64,000 nucleotides of DNA from Bacteroides sp. 51 (GCF_010500965.1 NZ_QVMI01000010.1:53380-117379); one strand, 5' to 3'; counted from the stretch's first letter, positions 31,310 to 41,117 are shown. Translations and numbers: made by a program. Notes: generated by a model from the letters alone, not told the origin.

Positions 31310-31825
31310 ATGGCAATTAATAATAGAGTAAAGATAACTAACGATATAGAACTGAAAGATAGATTAGTTGCTATTAATCGTGTTACCAAAGTTACTAAAG
31401 GGGGTAGAACATTCAGTTTTTCTGCCATCGTTGTAGTTGGTAACGAAGATGGAATTATCGGCTGGGGTCTTGGTAAAGCAGGTGAAGTAACTGCTGCTAT
31501 TGCTAAAGGCGTTGAGTCTGCAAAGAAGAATCTGGTTAAAGTTCCTGTATTGAAGGGTACAGTTCCTCATGAACAAAGTGCAAGATTTGGTGGTGCTGAA
31601 GTATTCATCAAACCAGCTTCTCACGGTACTGGAGTAGTAGCAGGTGGTGCTATGCGTGCTGTATTGGAAAGTGCTGGTATTACTGATGTTTTGGCTAAAT
31701 CAAAAGGCTCTTCTAACCCACACAACCTTGTTAAAGCTACAATTGTAGCACTTAGTGAGATGCGTGATGCTAGAATGGTTGCTCAGAACAGAGGAATTAG
31801 TATGGAAAAAGTATTTAGAGGATAA
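31310..31825 (+). CDS. rpsE: 30S ribosomal protein uS5
   Basis: The 171-residue protein has the N-terminal double-stranded RNA-binding fold ([21 protein letters not shown]) and the C-terminal half with [18 protein letters not shown]. It contributes to decoding accuracy at the mRNA entry. It lies five bases after rplR. Confidence 0.97.
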   Translation: MAINNRVKITNDIELKDRLVAINRVTKVTKGGRTFSFSAIVVVGNEDGIIGWGLGKAGEVTAAIAKGVESAKKNLVKVPVLKGTVPHEQSARFGGAEVFIKPASHGTGVVAGGAMRAVLESAGITDVLAKSKGSSNPHNLVKATIVALSEMRDARMVAQNRGISMEKVFRG

Positions 31826-31830
31826 GGAGG
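31824..31830 (+). promoter_or_regulatory. Shine-Dalgarno sequence of rpmD
   Basis: AAGGAGG eight bases before the ATG at 31839. It overlaps the rpsE stop and supports the short rpmD start over the open frame that runs further upstream inside rpsE. Confidence 0.75.
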
Positions 31831-31838
31831 AAGTATAT

Positions 31839-32015
31839 ATGTCAACTATAAAGATCAAACAAACAAAAAGTAGAATTGGTGCTCCTGCAGATCAAAAGAG
31901 AACGCTTGATGCACTGGGACTTCGTAAATTGAATCGTGTTGTTGAACATGAGGAAACTCCTGCAATTCTTGGAATGGTAAACAAGGTAAAGCACTTGGTT
32001 ACTATCGTTAAGTAA
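31839..32015 (+). CDS. rpmD: 50S ribosomal protein uL30
   Basis: The 58-residue protein has the usual uL30 form, with [20 protein letters not shown] and [18 protein letters not shown]. The start at 31839 is chosen from the length and the Shine-Dalgarno sequence just before it; the upstream part of the open frame lies inside rpsE. Confidence 0.95.
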   Translation: MSTIKIKQTKSRIGAPADQKRTLDALGLRKLNRVVEHEETPAILGMVNKVKHLVTIVK

Positions 32016-32045
32016 TTATTCATCGAATATTAAAAGAATTACAAT

Positions 32046-32492
32046 ATGAACTTAAGTAATTTGAAACCTGCGAGTGGATCTACTAAAACTAGGAAAAGAA
32101 TTGGTCGTGGTACCGGTTCAGGTTTGGGTGGTACATCTACAAGAGGTCATAAAGGAGCTAAATCCAGATCCGGTTACTCTAAGAAAATCGGTTTTGAAGG
32201 AGGTCAGATGCCTTTACAACGCCGTGTTCCTAAATTTGGTTTTAAGAACATCAATAGAGTAGAGTATAAAGCGATTAACCTGGATACTATCCAAAAACTT
32301 GCTGAAGCAAAGAAGCTGGATAAAGTTGGTGTTAACGAATTTATCGAGGCTGGATTTGTTTCTTCAAAACAGTTAGTGAAAGTATTAGGTAACGGAACCT
32401 TGACTGCTAAAGTAGAAGTAGAAGCTCACGCATTCTCAAAAACCGCTGTTGCTGCAATTGAAGCAGTTGGTGGTAATGCAGTAAAACTCTAA
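32046..32492 (+). CDS. rplO: 50S ribosomal protein uL15
   Basis: The 148-residue protein has the basic, glycine-rich N-terminal extension (RIGRGTGSGLGGTSTRGHKG) that reaches into 23S rRNA and a globular C-terminal domain. It precedes secY by four bases. Confidence 0.97.
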   Translation: MNLSNLKPASGSTKTRKRIGRGTGSGLGGTSTRGHKGAKSRSGYSKKIGFEGGQMPLQRRVPKFGFKNINRVEYKAINLDTIQKLAEAKKLDKVGVNEFIEAGFVSSKQLVKVLGNGTLTAKVEVEAHAFSKTAVAAIEAVGGNAVKL

Positions 32493-32496
32493 TTCA

Positions 32497-33840
32497 ATGA
32501 GAAAAGCTATTGAAACATTAAAGAATATATGGAAGATTGAGGATCTGAGACAAAGGATCCTCATCACCATATTGTTTGTTGCAATTTACCGTTTCGGTTC
32601 GTATGTGGTACTGCCAGGTATTAATCCGAATATGTTGTCGCAATTGCATCAACAAACAAGTGAAGGTCTTTTGGCCTTATTAAACATGTTCTCCGGAGGT
32701 GCATTTTCCAATGCGTCAATTTTTGCATTGGGTATTATGCCTTATATCTCTGCATCAATCGTTATTCAGCTATTAGCGATTGCAGTTCCTTATTTTCAAA
32801 AACTGCAACGTGAAGGTGAAAGTGGCAGAAGAAAGATTAATCAGTATACTCGTTATCTGACTATTGCTATTCTTATTGTTCAAGCACCTTCTTATCTGAT
32901 TAACTTGAAGATGCAAGCCGGACCGGCTTTAAATGCTTCATTAGATTGGACTCTTTTTATGGTGACTTCTACCATAATTCTGGCAGCTGGCAGTATGTTT
33001 ATTCTGTGGCTTGGTGAAAGAATCACTGATAAAGGTATTGGTAATGGTATTTCCTTCATCATTTTGGTAGGTATCATTGCTCGTTTGCCTCAGTCTCTTT
33101 TTCAAGAACTTATCTCTCGTATGACTGATAAAACTGGTGGATTGATCATGTTCCTGGTTGAGATTGTGTTCCTATTACTGGTTATTGCTGCTGCAATTCT
33201 TCTGGTACAAGGAACAAGAAAGATACCTGTGCAATATGCGAAGAAAATTGTTGGAAACAAACAGTATGGTGGTGCTAGACAATATATTCCTTTGAAAGTG
33301 AATGCTGCGGGGGTTATGCCTATCATCTTTGCTCAAGCAATCATGTTTATTCCAATTACATTTATCGGCTTCTCAAGTGCAGAAAATGCTAACGGTTTTG
33401 TTCGTGCGTTTACAGATCATACAAGCTTCTGGTACAACTTTGTTTTTGCAGTAATGATTATTTTGTTTACATACTTCTATACTGCGATTACAATTAATCC
33501 AACTCAGATGGCTGAAGATATGAAGAGAAATAATGGATTTATCCCTGGCATTAAACCTGGTAAGAAGACAGCAGAGTATATTGATGATATTATGTCTCGT
33601 ATCACTCTTCCCGGATCTTTCTTCCTCGCATTAGTTGCTATTATGCCTGCTTTTGCTGGTCTGTTTGGGGTACAAGCTGAATTTGCTCAATTCTTCGGTG
33701 GTACATCTCTGTTAATCCTTGTAGGTGTTGTTCTTGATACACTGCAACAGATTGAAAGTCATTTGTTGATGAGACATTATGATGGTTTGTTGAAATCAGG
33801 TCGTATTAAGGGACGCTCAGGTAGTGTATCTGCATATTAA
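32497..33840 (+). CDS. secY: Preprotein translocase subunit SecY
   Basis: The 447-residue protein has ten predicted transmembrane helices and the SecY signatures FRFGSYVVLPGINP-like TM1 region, FSGGAFSNASIFALGIMPYI (plug and TM2) and GIKPGKKTAEYIDDIMSRIT (cytoplasmic loop binding SecA and the ribosome). It forms the secretion channel with SecE. It is followed by map after 14 bases. Confidence 0.97.
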   Translation: MRKAIETLKNIWKIEDLRQRILITILFVAIYRFGSYVVLPGINPNMLSQLHQQTSEGLLALLNMFSGGAFSNASIFALGIMPYISASIVIQLLAIAVPYFQKLQREGESGRRKINQYTRYLTIAILIVQAPSYLINLKMQAGPALNASLDWTLFMVTSTIILAAGSMFILWLGERITDKGIGNGISFIILVGIIARLPQSLFQELISRMTDKTGGLIMFLVEIVFLLLVIAAAILLVQGTRKIPVQYAKKIVGNKQYGGARQYIPLKVNAAGVMPIIFAQAIMFIPITFIGFSSAENANGFVRAFTDHTSFWYNFVFAVMIILFTYFYTAITINPTQMAEDMKRNNGFIPGIKPGKKTAEYIDDIMSRITLPGSFFLALVAIMPAFAGLFGVQAEFAQFFGGTSLLILVGVVLDTLQQIESHLLMRHYDGLLKSGRIKGRSGSVSAY

Positions 33841-33854
33841 TTCTTGAAGAAGAA

Positions 33855-34655
33855 ATGATATTTCTTAAAACAGAAGATGAGATAGAATTACTTCGCCAAA
33901 GTAATTTGTTGGTTGGAAAAACATTAGCCGAAATGGCTAAGTTGATCAAACCGGGAGTTACTACTGGCGAACTGGATAAAGTTGCTGAGGAGTTCATTAG
34001 AGATAATGGTGCTGTTCCGACTTTTAAGGGTTTCCCTAATCAGTACGGTGACCCTTTTCCTTGTTCTCTGTGTACTTCTGTAAATGACCAGGTAGTTCAT
34101 GGCATACCAAGCCAAAGTATAGTTCTGAAAGATGGTGATATTGTATCCATTGATTGTGGAACATACATGAATGGATTTTGTGGTGATTCGGCTTATACAT
34201 TCTGTGTAGGTGAAGTAGAAGAAGATGTTTTGAATCTACTGAAAGTCACAAAAGAAGCATTATACTTGGGTATTCAGAATGCAGTTCAAGGGAAAAGACT
34301 TGGTGATATAGGATATGCTATCCAACAACATTGTGAATCTAACTCTTATGGTGTTGTGCGTGAATTTGTCGGTCATGGTATCGGTAAGGAAATGCACGAA
34401 GATCCGCAAGTTCCGAATTACGGAAAGAGAGGTACAGGAACATTGTTGAAAAAAGGTTTATGTATCGCTATTGAACCGATGATTACCTTGGGCGATCGTC
34501 AAATTACAATGGAAAGAGACGGTTGGACAGTAAGAACAAGAGACCGAAAGTTTGCTGCTCATTTTGAGCATACTGTAGCAGTTAGTGCGGGTAAGGCAGA
34601 CATTCTATCATCATTTGAATTCATTGAAGCAGTTTTAGGAGATAAATCAATATAA
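33855..34655 (+). CDS. map: Methionine aminopeptidase, type I
   Basis: The 266-residue protein removes the initiator methionine. The metal ligands are all seen: Asp in [20 protein letters not shown] (two Asp), His in [12 protein letters not shown], Glu in IAIEPM and Glu in HFEHTVAV. No zinc-finger extension is present. The place between secY and infA is conserved in many bacteria. Confidence 0.97.
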   Translation: MIFLKTEDEIELLRQSNLLVGKTLAEMAKLIKPGVTTGELDKVAEEFIRDNGAVPTFKGFPNQYGDPFPCSLCTSVNDQVVHGIPSQSIVLKDGDIVSIDCGTYMNGFCGDSAYTFCVGEVEEDVLNLLKVTKEALYLGIQNAVQGKRLGDIGYAIQQHCESNSYGVVREFVGHGIGKEMHEDPQVPNYGKRGTGTLLKKGLCIAIEPMITLGDRQITMERDGWTVRTRDRKFAAHFEHTVAVSAGKADILSSFEFIEAVLGDKSI

Positions 34656-34656
34656 T

Positions 34657-34875
34657 ATGGCAAAGCAATCTGCAATAGAGCAAGACGGAGTTATCGTTGA
34701 AGCATTGTCCAATGCAATGTTTCGTGTAGAATTAGAAAACGGGCATGAGATTACTGCTCATATCTCTGGTAAAATGAGAATGCATTACATTAAAATTTTG
34801 CCAGGTGATAAAGTAAGAGTTGAAATGTCACCTTACGATTTATCGAAGGGAAGAATTGTATTTAGATATAAATAA
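34657..34875 (+). CDS. infA: Translation initiation factor IF-1
   Basis: The 72-residue protein is an OB fold with [21 protein letters not shown] and the [20 protein letters not shown] segment, the standard IF-1. It blocks the A site during initiation. It starts one base after the map stop. Confidence 0.97.
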   Translation: MAKQSAIEQDGVIVEALSNAMFRVELENGHEITAHISGKMRMHYIKILPGDKVRVEMSPYDLSKGRIVFRYK

Positions 34876-34884
34876 AAATAAGAT

Positions 34885-35001
34885 ATGAAAGTAAGAGCAT
34901 CATTGAAGAAACGTACGGCTGACTGTAAGATCGTTAGACGTAATGGCCGCTTGTATGTTATTAACAAGAAAAATCCTAAGTATAAACAACGTCAAGGATA
35001 A
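34885..35001 (+). CDS. rpmJ: 50S ribosomal protein bL36, zinc-free form
   Basis: A 38-codon gene, [15 protein letters not shown]...PKYKQRQG, between infA and rpsM where rpmJ is usually found. The zinc-binding CxxC-C-H set is reduced to one Cys, so this is a zinc-independent form. It starts nine bases after infA. Confidence 0.93.
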   Translation: MKVRASLKKRTADCKIVRRNGRLYVINKKNPKYKQRQG

Positions 35002-35006
35002 TTTGT

Positions 35007-35014
35007 TATTTTTG
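35007..35014 (+). promoter_or_regulatory. Possible internal promoter, -7 box, before rpsM
   Basis: TATTTTTG fits TAnnTTTG just after rpmJ and 22 bases before rpsM. No clear -33 element; it could give an internal start for the alpha part of the cluster. Confidence 0.35.
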
Positions 35015-35035
35015 CAAAAAAATTAAAATAAATAT

Positions 35036-35416
35036 ATGGCTATAAGAATAGTTGGTGTAGATTTACCTCAAAATAAAAGAGGTGAGATAGCGTTAACATA
35101 CATATATGGTATTGGACGCAGTAGCTCAGCTAAAATATTAGATAAGGCTGGGATCGACAAGGATATTAAAGTAAAAGACTGGACTGATGACCAGGCTGCC
35201 AAGATTCGTGAGGTGATTGGTGAAAGCTTTAAAGTAGAGGGTGATCTTCGCTCAGAAGTGCAGTTAAACATTAAGCGATTAATGGATATTGGTTGTTACC
35301 GCGGTGTACGTCATCGTATTGGTCTGCCTGTAAGAGGCCAGAGCACTAAGAACAATGCACGTACTCGTAAGGGAAGAAAGAAAACAGTTGCAAATAAGAA
35401 AAAAGCTACTAAATAA
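35036..35416 (+). CDS. rpsM: 30S ribosomal protein uS13
   Basis: The 126-residue protein of the 30S head, with [20 protein letters not shown] and the tail [19 protein letters not shown]. It contacts the P-site tRNA and forms intersubunit bridges. Confidence 0.97.
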   Translation: MAIRIVGVDLPQNKRGEIALTYIYGIGRSSSAKILDKAGIDKDIKVKDWTDDQAAKIREVIGESFKVEGDLRSEVQLNIKRLMDIGCYRGVRHRIGLPVRGQSTKNNARTRKGRKKTVANKKKATK

Positions 35417-35427
35417 TAATTGTTGAT

Positions 35428-35817
35428 ATGGCAAAAAAAACAGTCGCAGCTAAGAAGAGAAATGTTAAGGTAGATGCTAATGGACAATTGCATGTTCATT
35501 CATCTTTCAACAATATTATTGTTTCTCTGGCGAACAGTGAAGGGCAGATTATTTCATGGTCATCTGCTGGTAAAATGGGATTCAGAGGTTCTAAAAAGAA
35601 TACTCCTTATGCAGCTCAGATGGCTGCCCAGGATTGTGCTAAAATTGCATACGATCTTGGCCTAAGAAAGGTAAAAGCTTATGTTAAAGGTCCTGGTAAT
35701 GGACGTGAGTCTGCTATTAGAACTATACATGGCGCTGGCATTGAAGTTACTGAAATCGTTGACGTAACTCCACTTCCACACAATGGTTGTCGTCCTCCAA
35801 AAAGACGTAGAGTTTAA
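35428..35817 (+). CDS. rpsK: 30S ribosomal protein uS11
   Basis: The 129-residue protein of the platform, with [19 protein letters not shown] and [18 protein letters not shown]. It ends in the usual basic tail. A longer gap follows before rpsD. Confidence 0.97.
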   Translation: MAKKTVAAKKRNVKVDANGQLHVHSSFNNIIVSLANSEGQIISWSSAGKMGFRGSKKNTPYAAQMAAQDCAKIAYDLGLRKVKAYVKGPGNGRESAIRTIHGAGIEVTEIVDVTPLPHNGCRPPKRRRV

Positions 35818-35930
35818 AATTTACCTTTAATAAATGAACATTGATTTTGTTTGGATTACATTAAATTCTTCTCTGTGATCGCGGCTGCACAAACCCAAGT
35901 TCATTGAATAACAATTAAAATTAAAAAGAA
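35818..35930 (+). promoter_or_regulatory. rpsD leader with inverted repeat
   Basis: The 113-base gap is the largest in the alpha part of the cluster. AATGAAC-A-TTG (35833-35843) pairs with CAA-GTTCATT (35896-35905), closing a loop of about 52 bases. S4 controls this operon in E. coli by binding the rpsM leader and in Bacillus by binding the rpsD leader. A similar role is possible here; the structure is inferred from sequence only. Confidence 0.4.
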
Positions 35931-36536
35931 ATGGCTAGATATACTGGACCAAAATCAAGAATCGCTCGTAAGTTCGGTGAAGGTATTTTTGGAGCTGATA
36001 AAGTTCTCTCTAAGAAAAACTATCCTCCTGGGCAACACGGTAATTCAAGAAAAAGAAAAACCTCAGAATATGGTATTCAGCTTCGTGAAAAACAGAAAGC
36101 TAAATACACTTATGGCGTTTTAGAAAAACAATTCCGCAACTTGTTTGACAAGGCAGCGACTAAGAAAGGTATTACAGGCGAGATCCTGATTCAAATGCTT
36201 GAAGGTCGTTTGGATAATGTAGTATTCCGTTTGGGTATTGCTCCAACTCGTGCTGCTGCTCGTCAGTTGGTTAGCCACAGACACATCACTGTTGATGGCG
36301 CTGTTGTTAATATCCCTTCTTATGCCGTTAAGCCTGGACAATTGATTGGAGTTCGTGAGAAATCTAAATCATTGGAAGTTATCGCTAACTCACTTGCAGG
36401 TTTCAACCACAGCAAATATGCTTGGTTAGAATGGGATGAAACCTCTAAGGTTGGAAAGATGTTGCATGTTCCTGAAAGAGCAGACATTCCTGAAAACATT
36501 AAAGAACATTTGATCGTAGAATTGTATTCTAAATAA
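35931..36536 (+). CDS. rpsD: 30S ribosomal protein uS4
   Basis: The 201-residue protein starts 16S assembly. It has the N-terminal [20 protein letters not shown], without zinc cysteines, and an S4 RNA-binding domain around [20 protein letters not shown] (about 92-111). A 113-base leader precedes it. Confidence 0.97.
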   Translation: MARYTGPKSRIARKFGEGIFGADKVLSKKNYPPGQHGNSRKRKTSEYGIQLREKQKAKYTYGVLEKQFRNLFDKAATKKGITGEILIQMLEGRLDNVVFRLGIAPTRAAARQLVSHRHITVDGAVVNIPSYAVKPGQLIGVREKSKSLEVIANSLAGFNHSKYAWLEWDETSKVGKMLHVPERADIPENIKEHLIVELYSK

Positions 36537-36547
36537 TAATTAATTTC

Positions 36548-37540
36548 ATGGCGATATTAGCATTTCAAAAACCTGATAAAGTATTAATGTTGGAAGCGGA
36601 TTCCAAATTCGGTAAATTCGAATTTCGTCCGTTGGAGCCCGGTTTTGGTATTACTGTAGGTAATGCCTTGCGCCGTATTCTTCTTTCTTCATTAGAGGGT
36701 TTTGCTATCACCACTATCCGTATAGAGGGTGTTGAGCACGAATTCTCTAGCGTTCCTGGAGTAAGAGAAGATGTTACCAACATTATCTTGAATCTTAAGC
36801 AAGTAAGATTCAAGCAAGTAGTTGAAGAATTTGAGAGTGAGAAAGTAAGTATTACAATCGAGAATTCTAGTGAATTTAAAGCAGGTGACATAGGTAAGTA
36901 TTTGACTGGATTTGAAGTGTTAAATCCTGAATTAGTTATTTGTCATTTAGATTCAAAAGCAACTATGCAGATTGACATTACAATTAACAAAGGTCGTGGA
37001 TATGTTCCTGCTGACGAGAATCGTGAGTACTGTACCGATGTTAATGTAATTCCAATTGATTCCATTTATACTCCGATACGTAATGTTAAGTACCTGGTAG
37101 AAAACTTCCGTGTAGAACAGAAGACTGACTACGAAAAACTGGTACTTGAGATTTCTACGGATGGTTCCATACACCCGAAGGAAGCATTGAAAGAAGCTGC
37201 TAAGATCCTGATTTACCACTTCATGTTATTCTCTGATGAAAAGATCACTCTTGAAACATCAGATATTGATGGTAATGAAGAGTTTGATGAAGAAGTTCTT
37301 CACATGCGTCAGTTACTGAAGACTAAGTTGGTAGACATGGACTTGTCTGTTCGTGCGCTTAATTGTTTGAAAGCTGCTGATGTAGAAACTCTTGGAGACT
37401 TGGTACAGTTCAACAAGACTGATTTGCTGAAATTCAGAAACTTCGGAAAGAAATCGTTAACCGAGCTGGATGATTTGCTGGATAATCTGAATCTGTCGTT
37501 TGGAACCGATATAAGTAAATATAAATTAGATAAAGAATAA
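36548..37540 (+). CDS. rpoA: DNA-directed RNA polymerase subunit alpha
   Basis: The 330-residue protein has the N-terminal assembly domain (about 1-230; [20 protein letters not shown]) and the C-terminal domain (about 250-325; [20 protein letters not shown] and [16 protein letters not shown]) that binds DNA and activators. The position before rplQ is universal in bacteria. Confidence 0.98.
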   Translation: MAILAFQKPDKVLMLEADSKFGKFEFRPLEPGFGITVGNALRRILLSSLEGFAITTIRIEGVEHEFSSVPGVREDVTNIILNLKQVRFKQVVEEFESEKVSITIENSSEFKAGDIGKYLTGFEVLNPELVICHLDSKATMQIDITINKGRGYVPADENREYCTDVNVIPIDSIYTPIRNVKYLVENFRVEQKTDYEKLVLEISTDGSIHPKEALKEAAKILIYHFMLFSDEKITLETSDIDGNEEFDEEVLHMRQLLKTKLVDMDLSVRALNCLKAADVETLGDLVQFNKTDLLKFRNFGKKSLTELDDLLDNLNLSFGTDISKYKLDKE

Positions 37541-37542
37541 AA

Positions 37543-38052
37543 ATGAGACATAATAAAAAGTTCAATCATTTAGGTCGTACTGCTTCTCATAGAAGTGCAA
37601 TGTTGTCGAACATGGCATGTTCTTTGATTAAGCACAAAAGAATCACTACGACTGTTGCAAAGGCTAAAGCGTTGAAGAAATTTGTAGAGCCTTTGATTAC
37701 AAAATCAAAAGACGATACTACGAACTCTCGTCGTGTTGTATTTAGCAACTTGCAAGATAAGTTTGCAGTGACTGAGTTGTTCAAAGAGATTTCAGTGAAA
37801 ATCGGCGATCGTCCAGGTGGTTATACACGTATTATCAAAACTGGTAATCGTTTAGGTGACAACGCTGAAATGTGCTTCATTGAACTTGTAGACTACAATG
37901 AGAACATGGCGAAAGAGCAAACTGCTAAGAAGAAAGCTCCACGTACCCGTCGTTCTAAGAAAGGTGCAGATGCTGCCGCACCTGCTGCTACTGCAGAAGC
38001 AGTTGTTGAAGCTCCTGCTGCAGAAGAACCAAAAGCTGAATCAGCAGAATAA
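37543..38052 (+). CDS. rplQ: 50S ribosomal protein bL17
   Basis: The 169-residue protein has the bL17 core (1-120; [20 protein letters not shown]) and a tail of about 45 residues rich in Ala, Glu and Lys, which E. coli bL17 lacks. It ends the ribosomal cluster and is followed by a strong terminator. Confidence 0.97.
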   Translation: MRHNKKFNHLGRTASHRSAMLSNMACSLIKHKRITTTVAKAKALKKFVEPLITKSKDDTTNSRRVVFSNLQDKFAVTELFKEISVKIGDRPGGYTRIIKTGNRLGDNAEMCFIELVDYNENMAKEQTAKKKAPRTRRSKKGADAAAPAATAEAVVEAPAAEEPKAESAE

Positions 38053-38074
38053 CACCAATATTCTTATAGAAACG

Positions 38075-38108
38075 AAAGGCTACTCTAAATGCAGAGTAGC
38101 CTTTTTTT
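38075..38108 (+). terminator. Rho-independent terminator after rplQ
   Basis: AAAGGCTACTCT pairs perfectly with AGAGTAGCCTTT around AAATGC, followed by a T run. It ends the large ribosomal protein unit. Confidence 0.92.
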
Positions 38109-38173
38109 GTTATCAAGTTTGAATATTGATTAAAAGATGAGTGGTTATTAAACTATATCGGAATTTTATCTGT

Positions 38174-38181
38174 TATATTTG
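38174..38181 (+). promoter_or_regulatory. Putative promoter, -7 box, of the gene at 38191
   Basis: TATATTTG matches TAnnTTTG. Its last bases form a TTG that would extend the downstream frame; because the box is promoter DNA, the true start should be the ATG at 38191. Confidence 0.5.
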
Positions 38182-38190
38182 CACGGACTT

Positions 38191-38589
38191 ATGGCACGCA
38201 TTATTAAATCCATATTGTTTTTGTTGTTGGTTGTTGTACTTCATGTCTCTGCTAATGACGGTATGGTAAAGGAAAACCTTTACGAAGGTGGTTCTATTCC
38301 CTGTTCCTCACAGCAGTATTCCTGGGATAATATCAAGTTACCTTATTTGCCGGATGGTGAATTGGGAAGTATTGGTTTTTGTACGCAACAGCCAATTTCT
38401 TCGCGTACTAATCGTACTAATTTTGATGGTTCAGCTTTTTCTTTGCGGGATATGGCACAGATTATGTCAGAGCGTGAAGGCATGCTATTCTGTCATTGGG
38501 AGAAATTATATAGTAAATCTTTATTGTTCTCTATAACTCATCCTGTGAGCGAATATTATGTATTCGCTTTAAAACATATTATAATTTAG
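38191..38589 (+). CDS. Hypothetical secreted protein
   Basis: A 132-residue protein I do not recognise. The N-terminus MARIIKSILFLLLVVVLHVSA looks like a signal peptide with cleavage near residue 22. The rest has three Cys and no clear motif. The TTG start upstream (38179) lies in the promoter box, so ATG 38191 is chosen; the transcript would then have almost no leader. It lies alone between the rplQ terminator and another unknown gene. Confidence 0.65.
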   Translation: MARIIKSILFLLLVVVLHVSANDGMVKENLYEGGSIPCSSQQYSWDNIKLPYLPDGELGSIGFCTQQPISSRTNRTNFDGSAFSLRDMAQIMSEREGMLFCHWEKLYSKSLLFSITHPVSEYYVFALKHIII

Positions 38590-38677
38590 GATTTGGTTCA
38601 TATTTAGCTTTTGGATTTCATGCTTTCATAGTGTGAAGCAACTTTCTATTATTTATCAATCAAATAAAATTATAATT

Positions 38678-39229
38678 ATGGCACCACAATCTATTGATGC
38701 AACTATTTTTGCGTCTGAACACCCGAATATCGTAAAACGTACCAGTCTTTCAGGACTTATATTATCTTCTTTGCTAATCCTTATCGGTTTAGTGGCTTTG
38801 ATATCATCTAACCGGTTGGAAGAACAAGCCAGTCCGTTGACTATTGTTCTTTTGCTTTCCGGAACTATCCTTGTTATACTTGGAGTGCTTCGTTTAGTTT
38901 GGAAGGGTAAGGAGATCGTTTATACTCCGACAGGAAGTGTAACAAGAGAGAAAAGCTTCTTTTTTGATTTGAAATATCTGGATGATTTAAAGAATGGCGT
39001 AACAACAGGTCAATTTCCTTTGTCTACTGATATCAAGAGTGAGTCTAATGGCAATATCCGTATGGATGTTATTGTGTCGGAAGATAAGCAATTTGCTGCG
39101 GTGCAATTGTTTCAGTTTGTACCTTACGCATTTAATCCGGTGACATCGGTTTGTTATTATACTAACGGTGAAGCTACTGCACTTTCATCATTCTTAATTA
39201 AGAGTGGTTGTAAGCTATATAAACAGTAA
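38678..39229 (+). CDS. Hypothetical membrane protein
   Basis: A 183-residue protein with two hydrophobic spans near residues 26-46 and 57-75 and a soluble C-terminal part of about 105 residues. I know no family for it. The ATG at 38678 (MAPQSIDATIF) is chosen; an upstream in-frame ATG at 38633 would add 15 polar and hydrophobic residues without support. Both small genes after rplQ are on the plus strand and may form a unit. Confidence 0.65.
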   Translation: MAPQSIDATIFASEHPNIVKRTSLSGLILSSLLILIGLVALISSNRLEEQASPLTIVLLLSGTILVILGVLRLVWKGKEIVYTPTGSVTREKSFFFDLKYLDDLKNGVTTGQFPLSTDIKSESNGNIRMDVIVSEDKQFAAVQLFQFVPYAFNPVTSVCYYTNGEATALSSFLIKSGCKLYKQ

Positions 39230-39274
39230 TAGCAGATAGGTATAGATTTTAGTTTTGATTTGCTTAATTGGGGG

Positions 39275-41089
39275 TTAGTTGTCTATGACGGCTATCCCCA
39301 TTTTTTTCATCAGGAAGCAAGCGTTCATGTTTTGTGCCACGCCTTCCCGCAACTGGTATGAGAAGGTGAGTTCATTGTTTGTGATATCTGCTTCAAAACG
39401 GAAATTACGAATGTTGTCAGGATAGCTTTCGGCAAGTGTACCCAGTAATAAGTCATGAGTGGCGATTATGCCGGTTGCATTTAGCGCCATGAACTGTTCT
39501 ATCAGTGCAATAGAGCCTTTCTGTTTGTCTTTGGAGTTTGTTCCTTTTAATATTTCATCCAGAATGATGAATAATTCTTCTCCCGCGTTTAATTTATCAA
39601 TGATGAGTTTGAGGCGTTTTAGCTCGGCAAAGAAGTAGGATTCGTTGTCTGTTAAAGAGTCGGTTGTTCTCAGGCTGGTGATTAATTGTGCAGGGTATAT
39701 GGACATCTCTTTTGCGAATACAGGTGTTCCCATGCAGGCTAACAGATAATTTATCCCTATGGTGCGCAGGTAGGTGCTTTTTCCCGCCATGTTAGCTCCT
39801 GTAATGATGATAAAATCCGGGCGTTTTTCCATATCTATATCATTGCGAACACATTTTTCCCGGTTCATTAATGGGTGTCCAAGAGATTTTGCCTGTAGTT
39901 TAAATGTTTTTTCGGCTATATTCGGATATATATAACCGGGATGGTTGTAGGCAAAAGTGCTCAGGGAGCATATGGCATCCATTTGTGCTATTGCTTTCAG
40001 CCACCTGGGGAGTTCGTCGGCACTTTCTTCCTTCCATAATTCTATTTTCATCATTTGCCTGAGTTCCCAGAAGAACAAGCCGTTCAGGACAACTGCGATC
40101 AGTATATTATTACGCTGGTCTAGTGCGTTCATCAGTTTCGTTAGTTTCTGAACGGATTGTGATGCTGTTTTTCTATTTACACCGACCAGGGATTTTATTT
40201 CCTTCAGATAGGAAGCCTGCATGTCTTTGTCTTCGATGAGTTGGATTAGCTTGGCATATGTTCCAAGAATCTGGAGTTTCTTTCCATACATGGATTGCAT
40301 TTTAGTGATTCCTTTAGAAAAACCAAAGCTGAAGATTGCACAACACACAAATATAACTCCCCAGAGGCTAAAGGGGATGACGTCTGTTATTGCTAAAATG
40401 ATGCTTACTATATTTACCAGAAGAATAATAGTCGGGAGTGCCCGTAAAACAGTTTTACTTCTATAATAACTTGGGCTTTTAGCCCACTCGTTAATCTCTT
40501 GTTCATCGGCCTTTTCTCCTTTATATAACAATCCTAAAACCCGGAAGCGCTGGCGAAACTTAAGTTCCGGGGCTAATTCGTTAACAGCCTCTTGTTTAAG
40601 TTCAATTTCCTTTTTGTCCTTAAGATGATTGTTAAACCATTCGGCTAGTTGATTCTTTCCCAGATCAGTTGATGTCCGGTTGATATACTGAAACAAAGAG
40701 TGTTCCCCAAACACATCCAGGTCGTACGTATAAAGGTGCGATGAATCAATGAATTCGCTTCCTCCATCGAAAGCCGACGTATCATACTCAATTGCTTTTA
40801 GTTCCTGTTCATTTATCTCTTGCTTTTTTTCCAGATAATCTTTCTTATAAAATAAATGGTTGTGGTGTTTTATAAGAATCAGGAAAGGAATAAATGTAAT
40901 GGCGGCAACTGCTGCAATAACATACCAGGGGTTTGACCAGAAATAGATAATGCCTGCTATCCCTGCAACGAATAGTATAAGGCGTATACTTCCGATGTGA
41001 TATATCTGTTTTTGAACCTTATTTAGTTTTCCCTGTGTTTCGGAAATGACTTTTGCGTAAGTCCCGGATATCTTTTTAATGTCTTCCAT
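39275..41089 (-). CDS. Membrane-anchored MutS-family ATPase
   Basis: The 604-residue protein ends in a MutS-type ABC ATPase domain (about 360-600): Walker A GANMAGKSTYLRT (about 431-443), Walker B LFIILDEILKG (Asp-Glu near 511-512) and the following His of IIATHD. The middle has the coiled-coil lever region of MutS. The mismatch-recognition domain I is missing. Instead there are hydrophobic spans at about 36-53 and 56-74 and again at 217-236 and 240-257, so it is probably in the membrane. The ATG at 41089 is chosen because the longer frame runs through the -7 box. It is not MutS or MutS2 and its role is unknown. Confidence 0.85.
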   Translation of the reverse strand: MEDIKKISGTYAKVISETQGKLNKVQKQIYHIGSIRLILFVAGIAGIIYFWSNPWYVIAAVAAITFIPFLILIKHHNHLFYKKDYLEKKQEINEQELKAIEYDTSAFDGGSEFIDSSHLYTYDLDVFGEHSLFQYINRTSTDLGKNQLAEWFNNHLKDKKEIELKQEAVNELAPELKFRQRFRVLGLLYKGEKADEQEINEWAKSPSYYRSKTVLRALPTIILLVNIVSIILAITDVIPFSLWGVIFVCCAIFSFGFSKGITKMQSMYGKKLQILGTYAKLIQLIEDKDMQASYLKEIKSLVGVNRKTASQSVQKLTKLMNALDQRNNILIAVVLNGLFFWELRQMMKIELWKEESADELPRWLKAIAQMDAICSLSTFAYNHPGYIYPNIAEKTFKLQAKSLGHPLMNREKCVRNDIDMEKRPDFIIITGANMAGKSTYLRTIGINYLLACMGTPVFAKEMSIYPAQLITSLRTTDSLTDNESYFFAELKRLKLIIDKLNAGEELFIILDEILKGTNSKDKQKGSIALIEQFMALNATGIIATHDLLLGTLAESYPDNIRNFRFEADITNNELTFSYQLREGVAQNMNACFLMKKMGIAVIDN

Positions 41090-41109
41090 TGCTCTAAATT
41101 TTATCTGTA

Positions 41110-41117
41110 CAAAAGTA
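41110..41117 (-). promoter_or_regulatory. Putative promoter, -7 box, of the MutS-like gene
   Basis: The minus strand reads TACTTTTG, fitting TAnnTTTG, 20 bases before the ATG at 41089. The -33 element is not clear. The 160-base gap 41123-41283 holds no gene. Confidence 0.5.

Noticed and set aside
31755-31838. Longer uL30 beginning inside rpsE
   Set aside because: The extra residues overlap rpsE in another frame; a Shine-Dalgarno sequence lies just before 31839 and gives the normal length.
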